From positions 50,009 to 114,008 of the forward strand of contig CAWAUO010000002.1 of assembly GCA_963785245.1 (NCBI GenBank): a stretch of 64,000 nucleotides of DNA, given 5' to 3'. Below are positions 18,381 to 27,119 of this stretch, piece by piece; positions within the stretch are counted from its first letter, which is position 1; each line of letters begins with the position of its first letter. Made by a program: the position numbers and the translations under genes. Source of the DNA: JAHEEL01 sp963785245 (GTDB taxonomy: Bacteria > Actinomycetota > Acidimicrobiia > Spongiisociales > UBA5794). The notes under the pieces are model-generated. The model saw only the letters and a program-made list of their open reading frames with translations. It was not told the DNA's origin and ran no database searches.

Positions 18381-18872
18381 ATGGACGTGAGACTGGCGAG
18401 GTATGAGGATCTCGGAGCCATCGAAGACGTCGCGTTCTGGGCTTGTTCGGAAGCCATCGGCGAGATGGTGCCCGGAGATGTCGTTGCCTCGGAGATGCGG
18501 AGCCGATTCAGAAAGGCCGTCCTCTCGGAGCACCTCCTCACACAGCATCTCCTCATCGGTGTCAACACTGCCGGTCTCATTGAACTCGTCGCGCTCGTGG
18601 ATGATCTGCCCGATCACACCGCCCTGACGACGGTCGTGGCGCCGACCCATCCCTCCCAGGAACCGGACGGCGCACCACTGGTCGCTGCGTTGCGCGCCAT
18701 GGGGTGGGTCGGACCCCTCTCATCGAGCGTTGCGCTTGGCAACACCGGCCATGAGCAGTTCCACGAAGCCGCTGGCTTCGTCCCCGGGGAGGTGATCGTC
18801 GACCACATCCAGGGCCACGATGTGTTCCGACGCGAGTGGTGGCTCGAACCAGCGCTATCCGCCGCCGGGTAG
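18381..18872 (+). CDS. Probable GNAT-like acyltransferase
   Basis: 163 residues from ATG 18381. The opening VRLARYEDLGAIEDVAFWA looks like the first strand and helix of a GNAT fold, and NTGHEQFHEAAGFVPGEVI resembles its C-terminal N-x-x-A-x-x-x-Y-x-x-x-G-F motif. The central acetyl-CoA pyrophosphate loop (Q/R-x-x-G-x-G/A) is poorly conserved, so activity is uncertain. It is 10 nt upstream of the adenosine deaminase gene and likely co-transcribed. Confidence 0.55.
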   Translation: MDVRLARYEDLGAIEDVAFWACSEAIGEMVPGDVVASEMRSRFRKAVLSEHLLTQHLLIGVNTAGLIELVALVDDLPDHTALTTVVAPTHPSQEPDGAPLVAALRAMGWVGPLSSSVALGNTGHEQFHEAAGFVPGEVIVDHIQGHDVFRREWWLEPALSAAG

Positions 18873-18882
18873 GCTCAGCGCC

Positions 18883-19959
18883 ATGGACTATCGAGCACTC
18901 CCCAAAGCCGTTCTGCACGATCATCTCGATGGCGGCGTCCGCGTTGCCACCATCCTCGAACTCGCTGATGAGTGCGGCTACACCGGTCTCCCGGCCTCCA
19001 CCGAGACAGATCTCGCCTCATGGTTCCACCAGGGTCGGTCCGGATCGCTCGAGCGCTACCTCGAACCGTTCGAGTACACGATTGCGGTGATGTGCAGCGA
19101 GGACGCGATTCGCAGGGTGGCCTACGAGACCGGAGTCGACCTTGCATCCGACGGCGTCGTGTACGCCGAGGTCCGTTTCGGTCCAAGCCTGCACATGATC
19201 CACGGCCTCCGACGAGAGGCCGTCATCGAGGCGGTGCTCGACGGACTCGCGGCGGCCCAGCGCGAGACCGGGATCGTGCTCTATGGCATCACGTGCGCGC
19301 TCCGCCACGAGACGGACTCCGAGGAGGTCGTGCGGGCGGCGATCCCCTATCTCGATCAGGGCATCGTCGCGTTCGACCTTGCGGGTCCCGAAGCCGGCTT
19401 CCCCGCCGACAGCCACCTCGCAGCCTGCCGTCTCGCACGCGATGCCGGCCTCGGGCTGACGATCCACGCCGGTGAAGCCGACACGGCCGATTCCATCTGG
19501 CGAGCGGTCGCACGATGCGGCGCAACCCGGGTCGGCCACGGTGTACGCATCGCCGACGAGACCAACTTCGACGGCACGCGGATCACCGAACTCGCCGCAT
19601 TCGCTCGACGCATCCGCGACCACCGAATTCCGCTCGAAATTGCGATGACGTCGAACCTGCACACGTCGGCATTCCCATCGGCAGCCGAGCATCCGTTCGG
19701 AGCGCTCTATCGAAGCGGCTTCAACGTCTCGATCAACACCGACAATCGGTTGATGAGCGGGATCACCATGACCGATGAGTACCGACTCGCCGCGACGACG
19801 TTCGACCTCGGTGCCGACGACCTGTCGGTGATCACGGTTGACGCCATCGAAGCCGGCTTTGGCGACTGGCCGACGAGGAAACGCCTGATCGATGAGGTGG
19901 TTGTCCCTGCCTACGCCAGCGCGGAATCCAGCCAGGCGGCGGTTTCGGAGAGCACCTGA
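18883..19959 (+). CDS. add: Adenosine deaminase
   Basis: 358 residues from ATG 18883. Zinc ligands HDHLDGG (residues 12-18), the HAGEADTADS catalytic Glu near 198, TRVGHGVRIAD (His near 220), TSNLHTSAF and NTDNRLMSG (zinc Asp) are all present. It converts adenosine or deoxyadenosine to inosine for purine salvage, which fits hpt at 24.8 kb. The last 49 nt overlap the convergent alpha/beta hydrolase gene. Confidence 0.94.
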   Translation: MDYRALPKAVLHDHLDGGVRVATILELADECGYTGLPASTETDLASWFHQGRSGSLERYLEPFEYTIAVMCSEDAIRRVAYETGVDLASDGVVYAEVRFGPSLHMIHGLRREAVIEAVLDGLAAAQRETGIVLYGITCALRHETDSEEVVRAAIPYLDQGIVAFDLAGPEAGFPADSHLAACRLARDAGLGLTIHAGEADTADSIWRAVARCGATRVGHGVRIADETNFDGTRITELAAFARRIRDHRIPLEIAMTSNLHTSAFPSAAEHPFGALYRSGFNVSINTDNRLMSGITMTDEYRLAATTFDLGADDLSVITVDAIEAGFGDWPTRKRLIDEVVVPAYASAESSQAAVSEST

Positions 19960-20730
19960 GCCTGTTCGGGTTCGTTGTGTAGTTCGTGGCGGAGGCCCGG
20001 ATACACCTTGCGTTCCACACCATCGACCGACGCCAGCGGTGCAGACGCGGACGGCGGAACAAGAGAGTCATCCGCTCCATGAATCACGAGTGTTGGCGTG
20101 TCGATCGCTTCGATCATCGAACCGATATGGTCCTGGGCATTGAACATCTCGAGGCCGAACCTCGTCGTCGCCTTCGGGTAGACCAGCGGATCTGCGAAGT
20201 AGGCCTCGCCGACAGCCTCGTCCCGTGAAAGCTGTCCACCGTCGATCGGATTCGACATCGCCACCTTCGGAGCGATGCGTCCGAGCACCTGGGCCGCGGC
20301 CCGGAGCGCCCCTGGCACATCGGCCTTGAGCGCCGGCGCCGACACCAGCGCGGCATCAGGATGGGGGCGGTCTTCAGCGAGGTAGTACGTCGAGATCAAC
20401 CCACCGAGTGAGTGCCCGTACAGCACCCACGGAAGATCGGTCCGCACCAGGCCGGAGTCGACGATGCCCTCGAGATCGTCGACGAAGTCGTTGAAGGACC
20501 CCACATGGCCCTTCGTGCCCCCGGACATTCCATGTCCCCGCAGATCGAACGACGCGACCGCGTATCGGCGCTCGGCGAAGAATCGCGGCGACGTGGTCCC
20601 AACGACCCGAGTGCTCGGCAAGTCCGTGCACGATCAGCATCCCTCGCGTAGGGACTCCGTCACCAACCCAGGTTCGGGTGAGCAGGTCGAGGCCGTCCTT
20701 CGTTGTGAACGTACCGGTCGTGTCAGCCAT
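19911..20730 (-). CDS. Monoacylglycerol lipase-like alpha/beta hydrolase (one-base frameshift)
   Basis: From ATG 20730 the frame reads MADTTGTFTTKDGLDLLTRT and GMLIVHGLAEHSGRWDHVAA. It then needs a one-base shift at about 20577-20596 to continue as FFAERRYAVASFDLRGHGMS. The nucleophile elbow GHSLGGLIS, the acid in HGADDSLVP and the final His in GLRHELHNE complete the triad. The span of 820 nt is 3 x 273 + 1, i.e. one extra base beside a CGCG. If repaired it is a 272-aa lysophospholipase/monoglyceride lipase. Its start overlaps the ppgK stop by 8 nt. Confidence 0.82.
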
Positions 20731-21469
20731 TCGTGACTCCTCTCGAGGCTGCGAGGGCAGCGCCAACGATGCCGGCCTCGTTCCTCAGCGTGGCAGGCAC
20801 AATGCGCGCCCGGGTGGTGAAGAAGTGGGAGTAGGTCTCAAATCGTTTCGAGATACCACCTCCGAAGACGAACAGATCCGGCCAGAAGAGGTCCTCGACG
20901 TAGTCCAGAACTTCATCGACTCGCTTCGCCCACCAATCGATCTCGAGCTCGCCCCGCTTCACGAGTCGTCCCGCGGCGTATGTCTCGGCTTGCTGCCCCT
21001 TGAATTGCAGGTGGCCAAGCTCGGTGTTGGGAGCCAGTTGCCCCTGGTAGAGGTAGGCGCTGCCGATGCCGGTGCCGAAGGTGAGCAGGATCACGACGCC
21101 GGGTTCCCCCTTGGCCGCGCCGTAGGTGACTTCGGCAAGACCGGCAGCGTCTGCATCGTTCAGGACCGTCACCGGCATGCTGAGCCGACTCTCGAGCATC
21201 TCGCCGACGTTGACCCCGAGCCAGCCGTCGTCGATGTTCGCTGCCGTCTCCACGACGCCGTTGATGACGACGCTCGGAACCGTCACCCCGACCGGTCCCG
21301 ACCAGCCGTGGGCTGCAACGATCTCGACGATCGCATCAGCCACGGCACCCGGAGTCGAGGGCTTGGGCGTGGGAATCCTCGTCCGCTCGGCCGCGAGCCT
21401 CCCGGTCGTGAGGTCGACCGGAGCCCCCTTCACACCAGAACCACCGATGTCAACACCGAACACCTGCAC
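20723..21469 (-). CDS. ppgK: Polyphosphate glucokinase (ROK family)
   Basis: 248 residues. The phosphate-1 loop GVDIGGSGVKGAPVDL at the start, LNDADAAGLAEV (catalytic Asp), LLTFGTGIGSAYL and the PNTELGHL motif identify actinobacterial polyphosphate/ATP glucokinase. It makes glucose-6-phosphate using polyphosphate. The start lies 2 nt after the stop of the upstream unknown gene, within a gcvT-unknown-ppgK-hydrolase operon. Confidence 0.92.
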   Translation of the reverse strand: MQVFGVDIGGSGVKGAPVDLTTGRLAAERTRIPTPKPSTPGAVADAIVEIVAAHGWSGPVGVTVPSVVINGVVETAANIDDGWLGVNVGEMLESRLSMPVTVLNDADAAGLAEVTYGAAKGEPGVVILLTFGTGIGSAYLYQGQLAPNTELGHLQFKGQQAETYAAGRLVKRGELEIDWWAKRVDEVLDYVEDLFWPDLFVFGGGISKRFETYSHFFTTRARIVPATLRNEAGIVGAALAASRGVTNG

Positions 21470-21471
21470 GT

Positions 21472-22056
21472 CTACGCCTCCTGGCTGATGGTCTCCTCGA
21501 TGCTCGCAGCATATCGGCTGAGTTCTGCGCTGCGTGCATCGGGTGGCAGTTCGATCCGGATTCCACCGGGGAGTTCGGGATAACGCCCTCCAAGAAGCTC
21601 CATGCCGGGATCCTCGCCCACGATCTCATTCACCCGCGGCACGAGCAGCGTGAGGATCGGGCTCTGCGGCCGTATCGCGATCTGCACCCCGGCCAACTGG
21701 CGCAGGCGTTTCATCAGCAGACGTCCGCTCTCGAGCGCCTCGGCCGCCAGATGAGGCTCGGCAGAGGGTTCGAGGCCAACCGACCGGGAGTTCTCGGGCA
21801 GGACCCGGAGGCGAGTCCAGCGGCCGGTGATGTACACCGCGTTTGCCCCCGGCTGATCCTCGAACACTCCGAAGTAGTTGGGGAATCCGACGACCACGGT
21901 TCTGCCGAAGTTCTCGGGGACCACGATTCGACCGCGAACGAACGGCAACTCCTGTGCGCCTGGCAGAGCGCGGAGCGAATCCCGGAGGCTCGGTGCCAGC
22001 GCCCGCGAGTACCCGAACGGACCATCCAGGAGTCCGGCGATCGTCTCCAACGTCAT
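21472..22056 (-). CDS. Uncharacterised protein downstream of gcvT
   Basis: 194 residues from ATG 22056, which overlaps the gcvT stop by 4 nt. No signal peptide or membrane helix. I do not recognise a full domain. Two stretches, VVVGFPNYFGVFED and GMELLGGRYPELPGGIRIEL, loosely recall the glycine dehydrogenase subunit 1 (GcvPA) and the small domain of fold-type I PLP enzymes. No PLP-lysine motif is visible and the protein is under half the usual length. It may be a shrunken relative or an unrelated protein. Its tight coupling to gcvT is the best clue to its role. Confidence 0.7.
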   Translation of the reverse strand: MTLETIAGLLDGPFGYSRALAPSLRDSLRALPGAQELPFVRGRIVVPENFGRTVVVGFPNYFGVFEDQPGANAVYITGRWTRLRVLPENSRSVGLEPSAEPHLAAEALESGRLLMKRLRQLAGVQIAIRPQSPILTLLVPRVNEIVGEDPGMELLGGRYPELPGGIRIELPPDARSAELSRYAASIEETISQEA

Positions 22057-23102
22057 TGGGGGATGAACGGAAGCGTCACGACCGTCGCCGGCACCCATTC
22101 GCCGCGGATCTCGATCTCCACGTCGGGTGTGCCCTCAACCGGCGGCGAGAGATACGCGAGTGCTACGCCGTGGCCGAGAGTCGGACTGAAGTTGCCGCTG
22201 GTGATCCATCCGGAAGCGTCGCCGGCACGGACGGCGTACCCGTGCCGCGGGATGGCGCGCCCAGCGGTTGCGAGCGCAACCATCGAGCGTTCGATGCCTT
22301 GCTGGCGCTGCACTTCGAGCGCGTCGCGTCCGACGAAGTCGTGGTCCCAGGCGACCACCCATCCGAGGCCCGCCTCGAGCGGCGTGGTGTCTTCATCGAG
22401 ATCCTGGCCCCACAGCGGGTAGCCCATTTCGAGGCGGAGCGTGTCGCGCGCTCCCAGACCGCACGGCACTGCACCGGCCGCAGTCAGATCACGCATCAGC
22501 TTCGGGCCGAGGTCGGCGGGCACCGCGATCTCGGCGCCCCGCTCTCCGGTGTATCCGGTCCCCGCAGCAGTACACCACGAGCCTCGGTAGTCGCCAACCG
22601 TGACCCTGAAGCGACCCGGCATGGATCCGACGACCGCCTCGACGATCCCCGGCGATTCAGGACCCTGGACGGCCACGAGCGCCGTTTCGTCGCGCAGCGG
22701 CCGCACCTCGGTACCGGCATCGGCATCGGCCAGGAACCGGCCGAGAATGTCGTCGAAATTGGTCCCGTTCGGCATCACCCAGTAGCGAGCATCTGCAAGC
22801 CTCCAGACGATGACGTCGTCGACCACGCCGCCACGGTCGTTCAAGGCCATGCTGTATTGCGCGCGGCCGGAGCCGATCTTGGCGATGTCGTTGCAGAGTT
22901 GGCGCCGTACGAGTGCCGTGGCCCCGGTGCCGTCTACGAGGAATCGACCAAGGTGGGAGACGTCGAAGACGCCTACGCCGGAGCGAACGGTGTTGTGTTC
23001 CGAGATGACGCCTTCGTATTGCACGGGCATCGTCCATCCACCGAAGTCGGTGAACCGGGCCCCGAACTCGAAATGGAGGTCATGCAGCGGTGATTGGGCC
23101 AT
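22053..23102 (-). CDS. gcvT: Aminomethyltransferase (glycine cleavage T protein)
   Basis: 349 residues, starting SPLHDLHFEFGARFTDFGGW. VFDVSHLGRFLVDG, QYSMALNDRGGVVDDVIVWR and GYTGERGAEI, then GLGARDTLRLEMGYPLWGQD, are the folate-binding GcvT signatures. It transfers the methylene group from H-protein-bound aminomethyl to tetrahydrofolate. gcvH lies in the same window at 27.6 kb, but gcvP does not. ATG 23102 has an AGGAGAGG ribosome site. The 96-nt leader is too short for a glycine riboswitch. Confidence 0.94.
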   Translation of the reverse strand: MAQSPLHDLHFEFGARFTDFGGWTMPVQYEGVISEHNTVRSGVGVFDVSHLGRFLVDGTGATALVRRQLCNDIAKIGSGRAQYSMALNDRGGVVDDVIVWRLADARYWVMPNGTNFDDILGRFLADADAGTEVRPLRDETALVAVQGPESPGIVEAVVGSMPGRFRVTVGDYRGSWCTAAGTGYTGERGAEIAVPADLGPKLMRDLTAAGAVPCGLGARDTLRLEMGYPLWGQDLDEDTTPLEAGLGWVVAWDHDFVGRDALEVQRQQGIERSMVALATAGRAIPRHGYAVRAGDASGWITSGNFSPTLGHGVALAYLSPPVEGTPDVEIEIRGEWVPATVVTLPFIPQ

Positions 23103-23198
23103 GGTCCTCTCCTGATCGGCGCGGGCGGCCTCAGGCTAGCGGGTGCACCCAGGCGCACCCCCGTGGCTCGGGTGTCCTGCCGATCGCCGGGGATCCCG

Positions 23199-23600
23199 TC
23201 AGACGGCCGCAGCGTGCACCGAGAGGTTGGTGACCGATGGTGGACCCGGAATGCGGGTTGGCGCAGCCGGCAGGGCGACGTCGTCCGGCTCTTCGAGTCC
23301 GTACTTGACCAGCAGGTTGTGGAAGTCGCGCTGATAGAAGATCTTGCACCGCACGTCCGGATAGAGCTCGCGTAGGCGCCGAATCTTCCGATTCTTCTTG
23401 GTGACGAGCTTCTGGTTCATCGTCGTGATCTCGATGAAGAGGTCCTCGCCCGGCAGGTAGAAGTCCGGTCGGAACTGCATGGTCGGATCGCCGACCTCAT
23501 TCCAGGCGATGGGGAATGCCCGCGGCTCGTACTCCCAGACCACATCATAGAAATCCAGGAGCCGCGCGAACTCCCGCTCGCTGGAATGGGCGAACACCAC
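23199..23600 (-). CDS. Small protein with PD-(D/E)xK nuclease-like core
   Basis: 133 residues from GTG 23600. The segment ERLL-type helix, then FRPDFYLPGEDLFIEITTMNQK, carries the P-D...(I/E)-x-E-x-(T) arrangement of PD-(D/E)xK nucleases, with Lys residues just after (NQKLVTKKNRK). A later KIFYQRDF strand also fits. It is preceded by the merR gene (33 nt) on the same strand. It may be a minimal nuclease-fold protein. I know no experimentally named homologue. Confidence 0.6.
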   Translation of the reverse strand: MVFAHSSEREFARLLDFYDVVWEYEPRAFPIAWNEVGDPTMQFRPDFYLPGEDLFIEITTMNQKLVTKKNRKIRRLRELYPDVRCKIFYQRDFHNLLVKYGLEEPDDVALPAAPTRIPGPPSVTNLSVHAAAV

Positions 23601-23632
23601 ATCGTCCGCCGGCGCTGCGAGGAGATCGTCGT

Positions 23633-24131
23633 TCAGTGAGCCGCTGCCGTCGATGCCGTCACCTCGTGCTCGCCCGGGATCGCATGATCCGGGAACAGCC
23701 GATGAATCTCACCGACGAGTTCCTCCTGAACCGGACCCACGGCAATCCCGAAGACGCCCTGACCGCCGCGGAACACGTCCACCACTTCGGACGGACTGTG
23801 TGCCGCATAGATGGTCTTGCCGTCGGAGAGGAGTGTGACGTTGGAGAGCGATTCTTCCGATGCCAGTTCGGTGCGGAGAATGTCCATCGCTCTGCGAATC
23901 TTCTTCAGCGACATGCCGGCATCCAGAAGTCGCTTGACCACCTTCAGTTGAACGATGTCTGGAAACGCGTAGAGCCGCTGGCTTCCCGAGCCGGTAGCGC
24001 GCTCGAAGCGACGGAGTGATGAGTCCTGTTCGAGCCCAATAGTCGAGCTGACGATACGTGATGCCGACCAAGCTGCACACCTGCGGGGCCCGATACCCCT
24101 CGGCGACCTGATCCGGCTTGCTGTCCACCAT
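23633..24131 (-). CDS. MerR-family regulator, Rv1830-like (one-base frameshift)
   Basis: ATG 24131 gives MVDSKPDQVAEGYRAPQVCS and the winged-helix start ITYRQLDYWARTGLITPSLR. The rest (ATGSGSQRLYAFPDIVQLKV onward, to the C-terminal effector-like half) lies in another frame. Dropping one C in GCGCGC near 23992-24012 restores the expected SLRAATGSGSQRLY. The span 499 nt is 3 x 166 + 1. Gene order matches M. tuberculosis Rv1830, next to the DUF151 gene. If intact it would be about 165 aa and bind a promoter as a dimer. Confidence 0.83.
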
Positions 24132-24256
24132 CCTGTTTCTGCCTCCCGGCTCGCCCAGCTTACATCCATGTAATTCCGCCAGCTGAACTACGGGCGTGAA
24201 ACTAGGATCGTGCAGGGCGCGTTGTCAACAACCCATGTGGATAAGTCGGCAGAGCC

Positions 24257-24754
24257 TCAGGAATCCGAGCCGTGCTCGAAGTCCTCGGGGGTGACGTCGT
24301 CGAGGAATTCCCGGAAGCGTTCGATCTCCTGCTCCTCCGAGTCGTCCTGGATTTCGACACCGGCCTCTTCAAGGAGCTCCTGCGACGCGAAGACCGGTGA
24401 GCCGGCTCGTGTGGCGAGGGCGATGGCATCCGACGGCCGCGAGGAGATCGTCAACTCCTCGCCATCGCTCTCGATCACGAGGTTGGCGTAGAACGTCCCT
24501 TCGTCGAGCGACGTCACATCCACTCGTTCGATGTCTGCGCCAAGCGCATCGATGAGTGACTTCATCAGGTCGTGCGTCAGCGGTCGCGCCGTCTCGACAC
24601 CTTCGAGAGCCAGGGCGATCGCGGTCGCCTCCGGCGTCCCGATCCAGATCGGGAGGTATCTCCGGCCGTCGCGCTCTCGCAGCAACAGGATGGGAGTGTT
24701 CGTCGGCAACTCGATCCGGACGCCGACGACCTCCATGGGGACGCGTTCGCTCAT
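24257..24754 (-). CDS. DUF151 bifunctional nuclease-like protein (Rv1829-like)
   Basis: 165 residues. Family features: VVGVRIELPTNTPILLLRE, RYLPIWIGTPEATAIALALE, RPLTHDL and ISSRPSDAIALATRAGSPVF. The C-terminal 40 residues are acidic (DDSEEQEIERFREFLDDV). DUF151 proteins have nuclease activity in plants and a conserved unknown role in Actinobacteria. It lies 27 nt after hpt and 87+ nt before the merR gene, in the same order as Rv1828-Rv1830. Confidence 0.9.
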   Translation of the reverse strand: MSERVPMEVVGVRIELPTNTPILLLRERDGRRYLPIWIGTPEATAIALALEGVETARPLTHDLMKSLIDALGADIERVDVTSLDEGTFYANLVIESDGEELTISSRPSDAIALATRAGSPVFASQELLEEAGVEIQDDSEEQEIERFREFLDDVTPEDFEHGSDS

Positions 24755-24781
24755 GCGTTCAGCCTATCACCAGGGGACGGC

Positions 24782-25363
24782 TCAACCGGACGGGTGTTGG
24801 GGCTGCGCGAATGCCCGGCGGCCGAACGCATCGGGATCGGAGGCCAGGACGGAGAGATCCATCACCGCCCAGATGGAGGGAACGTTGCGGTAGCGCCCCT
24901 GCCAGTCCATGCCGTAGCCAAGGAGGAACTCGTCGCCGACTTCGAAGCCGCGATGCTCGACCGGGACGTCGACGATCCTGCGTGTTGCCTTGTCGAGCAG
25001 CGCAACCGTCGTGACCGACGATGCGCCTCGAACCGTCAGCATCTTGCGCAAGGTCGCGAGCGTCAGACCGGTATCGACGATGTCCTCGACGATGAGGACC
25101 GAACGGCCTTCAATGGGGACAGAGAGGTCCATCGCCACGGACACGCGACCCTCGCGGCCGAACCGCGTGAGGTTCAGGAAGTCCATCTCGATCGTGAGCG
25201 GCAGATGCTTGGACAGATCCGTGAGGAATGGGACCGAGCCCTTCAATACGCCGATGACCACCGGATCTTCCTCGGTCAGGGAATCGGTGATCTCCCGTCC
25301 CAATTCTGCGACGCGCTGCTGCAACGCGTCGACGTCGATGACTTCGACAAACGGTTCGCTCAT
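24782..25363 (-). CDS. hpt: Hypoxanthine phosphoribosyltransferase
   Basis: 193 residues from ATG 25363, overlapping the upstream carboxypeptidase stop by 4 nt. The PRPP loop VLIVEDIVDTGLTLATL, the flexible-loop region LTRFGREG and VGVLKGSVPFLTDLS are present. It salvages hypoxanthine and guanine to IMP/GMP. Adenosine deaminase at 18.9 kb supplies inosine upstream in the pathway. Its place between a carboxypeptidase and DUF151 differs from the mycobacterial order. Confidence 0.94.
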   Translation of the reverse strand: MSEPFVEVIDVDALQQRVAELGREITDSLTEEDPVVIGVLKGSVPFLTDLSKHLPLTIEMDFLNLTRFGREGRVSVAMDLSVPIEGRSVLIVEDIVDTGLTLATLRKMLTVRGASSVTTVALLDKATRRIVDVPVEHRGFEVGDEFLLGYGMDWQGRYRNVPSIWAVMDLSVLASDPDAFGRRAFAQPQHPSG

Positions 25364-26412
25364 TCGTCCCCACCTGCAATGCTCGGGAGGGCACCCTTGA
25401 GCCACTCGGTGATCAGAGATGCCTTCGGTAGATCGGCGAGAGTGGACATGCGCCAGCGCCCGTCGTCGATTCTTGGCATCGCACCGAGGCGCCGTTCCTC
25501 GGATTCTGAGAGAGCCAGATCGGCGGTGGCAACCGCTCCCCCGCCCTGCTCCGAGAAGAACGGTCGCAGCCACCGGTCCCGGAGACCGTAGGTGGTGTAT
25601 GCCCATTCGACGAGTTCGCGCGTGTCGCTGAAGTGATCATCGGACCCCATCACGACCGTCAGGATTCTCCGCTCGGAACGCTCGGTGATCCCGAGGAACA
25701 CCTTGTCCGCCCAGGGCGTGTCACCGGTCTTGAGGCCGACCACACCCGGGTACGTTCCGAGCAGGCGGTTCGTGTTGTTGACTTGCCGCATCTTCCCGGT
25801 GGGATCGGCGGGCATCTTGATCGTCTTGATCCGGGCGATCTGCTGAATCACCGGATATTCGAGTGACGCCTTCGTCAGTGTGATCAGGTCATTTGCCGTC
25901 GAGTAGTGCTGTTCGTTATCGAGTCCGTTGGGGTTCGCGAAACTCGTGTCGTCCATGCCGAGTTCCGTAGCGCGATCGTTCATCATTCGAACGAACAGGT
26001 CGGTATCGCCGTCACCGACGTGCCAGGCAAGCGTGAGCGCCGCGTCGTTGCCTGATCGCACGAGCATGGCCACGAGCAGGTCGTAGACCGACCACTCCTC
26101 TCCCGGCACCAGTCCGGCACTCGAGCCGCGGGCGTCTGTGGCGAAGGATGGAACGGTCACCAACTCGTCGAGGCCTGCATTGTCGAGCACGATCATCGCC
26201 GTCATGACCTTCGTGACGGAGGCCATCGACCGACGCTCGTTGAGGTTCCAGGTTGCGAGCATCACGTCTGCGGTCTCGTCGTAGATTGCCCAGGTGACGG
26301 CACTCACGTTGGGGGGTGGGGATGGCGCGACCGGTTCGATCGGTGCCGTGGGGTGCGGCCCGAGCGGCGCGAGGAGCGCGAGTACGAGGGAGGTTGTGAC
26401 TGCTGAGATCAT
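25360..26412 (-). CDS. D-alanyl-D-alanine carboxypeptidase (PBP5-like, S11 family)
   Basis: 350 residues. N-terminal signal/anchor (VTTSLVLALLAPLG), then the SxxK motif in MASVTKVMTAMIV near residue 66, SxN in VRSGNDAALT near 117 and KTG in VGLKTGDTPWADK near 225. The C-terminal beta domain of E. coli PBP5 appears shortened. It trims pentapeptide stems of peptidoglycan outside the membrane. The start overlaps the ftsR-like stop by 4 nt, linking wall trimming to that regulator. Confidence 0.9.
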   Translation of the reverse strand: MISAVTTSLVLALLAPLGPHPTAPIEPVAPSPPPNVSAVTWAIYDETADVMLATWNLNERRSMASVTKVMTAMIVLDNAGLDELVTVPSFATDARGSSAGLVPGEEWSVYDLLVAMLVRSGNDAALTLAWHVGDGDTDLFVRMMNDRATELGMDDTSFANPNGLDNEQHYSTANDLITLTKASLEYPVIQQIARIKTIKMPADPTGKMRQVNNTNRLLGTYPGVVGLKTGDTPWADKVFLGITERSERRILTVVMGSDDHFSDTRELVEWAYTTYGLRDRWLRPFFSEQGGGAVATADLALSESEERRLGAMPRIDDGRWRMSTLADLPKASLITEWLKGALPSIAGGDE

Positions 26413-27119
26413 CGTTCGAGGAGGTTCCGAAGCCTACCCCGAGTGATGCTTTCTTGAAGTAATGCCGCTGCCTGGGAGCAGTCGGCGAGGGTCTCGGCCG
26501 CTTGGTGCCGATTCTCGGGATTGCGATGACGCAGGAGTGGAGCCACGAGTTGACCGAGAAGGTCGGTCTGCCGATCGGAGCTCAGCCGAATCGACCGGAG
26601 ATGCCGGACCTCGAGACCATGGGAGAGGAGCCGATGAGCCGCTCGTGCGATCGATAGATCGTGGTCGCGGAACACATCTGTTCCGTCCGGCAGGTGCATC
26701 GGTTCGAGGATCCCCACGTCGATCAGAGCCGTGAGCTGATGGGCCGAGAGCCCGGACGCGCGCATCAGTTCCGCCGGCGTCAGCGACACACCGGACGTTG
26801 CAAAGTACGCCTCTGGAGGTGGGCCGGTCTCCGGGGCAACCGGTGACTCATCCCCCTGCTCCCACGCTGCCAGCTTCGACTTGATCACCTTCAGCGGCAG
26901 GTAGTGGTCACGCTGCTCTTTGAGCACGTACTCAATGCGCCGAACGTCCTCCTCGGTGAAGATCCGATATCCCGAGGCCGACCGACTCGGTTCAACGAGT
27001 CCCTGGGTCTCGAGGAAGCGGAGTTTCGAGACCGTGACGTCGGGGTATTCGGGCTTGAGGAGGTTGATGACCTCCCCGATGCTCCTGGTCCGTGCAGCGC
27101 GCAACGGCGATGTGCTCAT
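26409..27119 (-). CDS. MerR-type regulator, FtsR/Rv1828-like
   Basis: 236 residues. The N-terminal winged helix (RSIGEVINLLKPEYPDVTVSKLRFLETQG and SASGYRIFTEEDVRRIEYVL) matches the actinobacterial MerR protein FtsR, which activates ftsZ in Corynebacterium. The long C-terminal half probably dimerises or binds a ligand (EPMHLPDGTDVFRDHDLSIA). It directly follows the FHA gene with no gap and overlaps the carboxypeptidase, so cell-wall and division control may be linked (inference). Confidence 0.87.
   Translation of the reverse strand: MSTSPLRAARTRSIGEVINLLKPEYPDVTVSKLRFLETQGLVEPSRSASGYRIFTEEDVRRIEYVLKEQRDHYLPLKVIKSKLAAWEQGDESPVAPETGPPPEAYFATSGVSLTPAELMRASGLSAHQLTALIDVGILEPMHLPDGTDVFRDHDLSIARAAHRLLSHGLEVRHLRSIRLSSDRQTDLLGQLVAPLLRHRNPENRHQAAETLADCSQAAALLQESITRGRLRNLLER

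Noticed and set aside
23103..23198. Glycine riboswitch upstream of gcvT
   Set aside because: Only 96 nt of leader, without the conserved paired-aptamer features I would expect.
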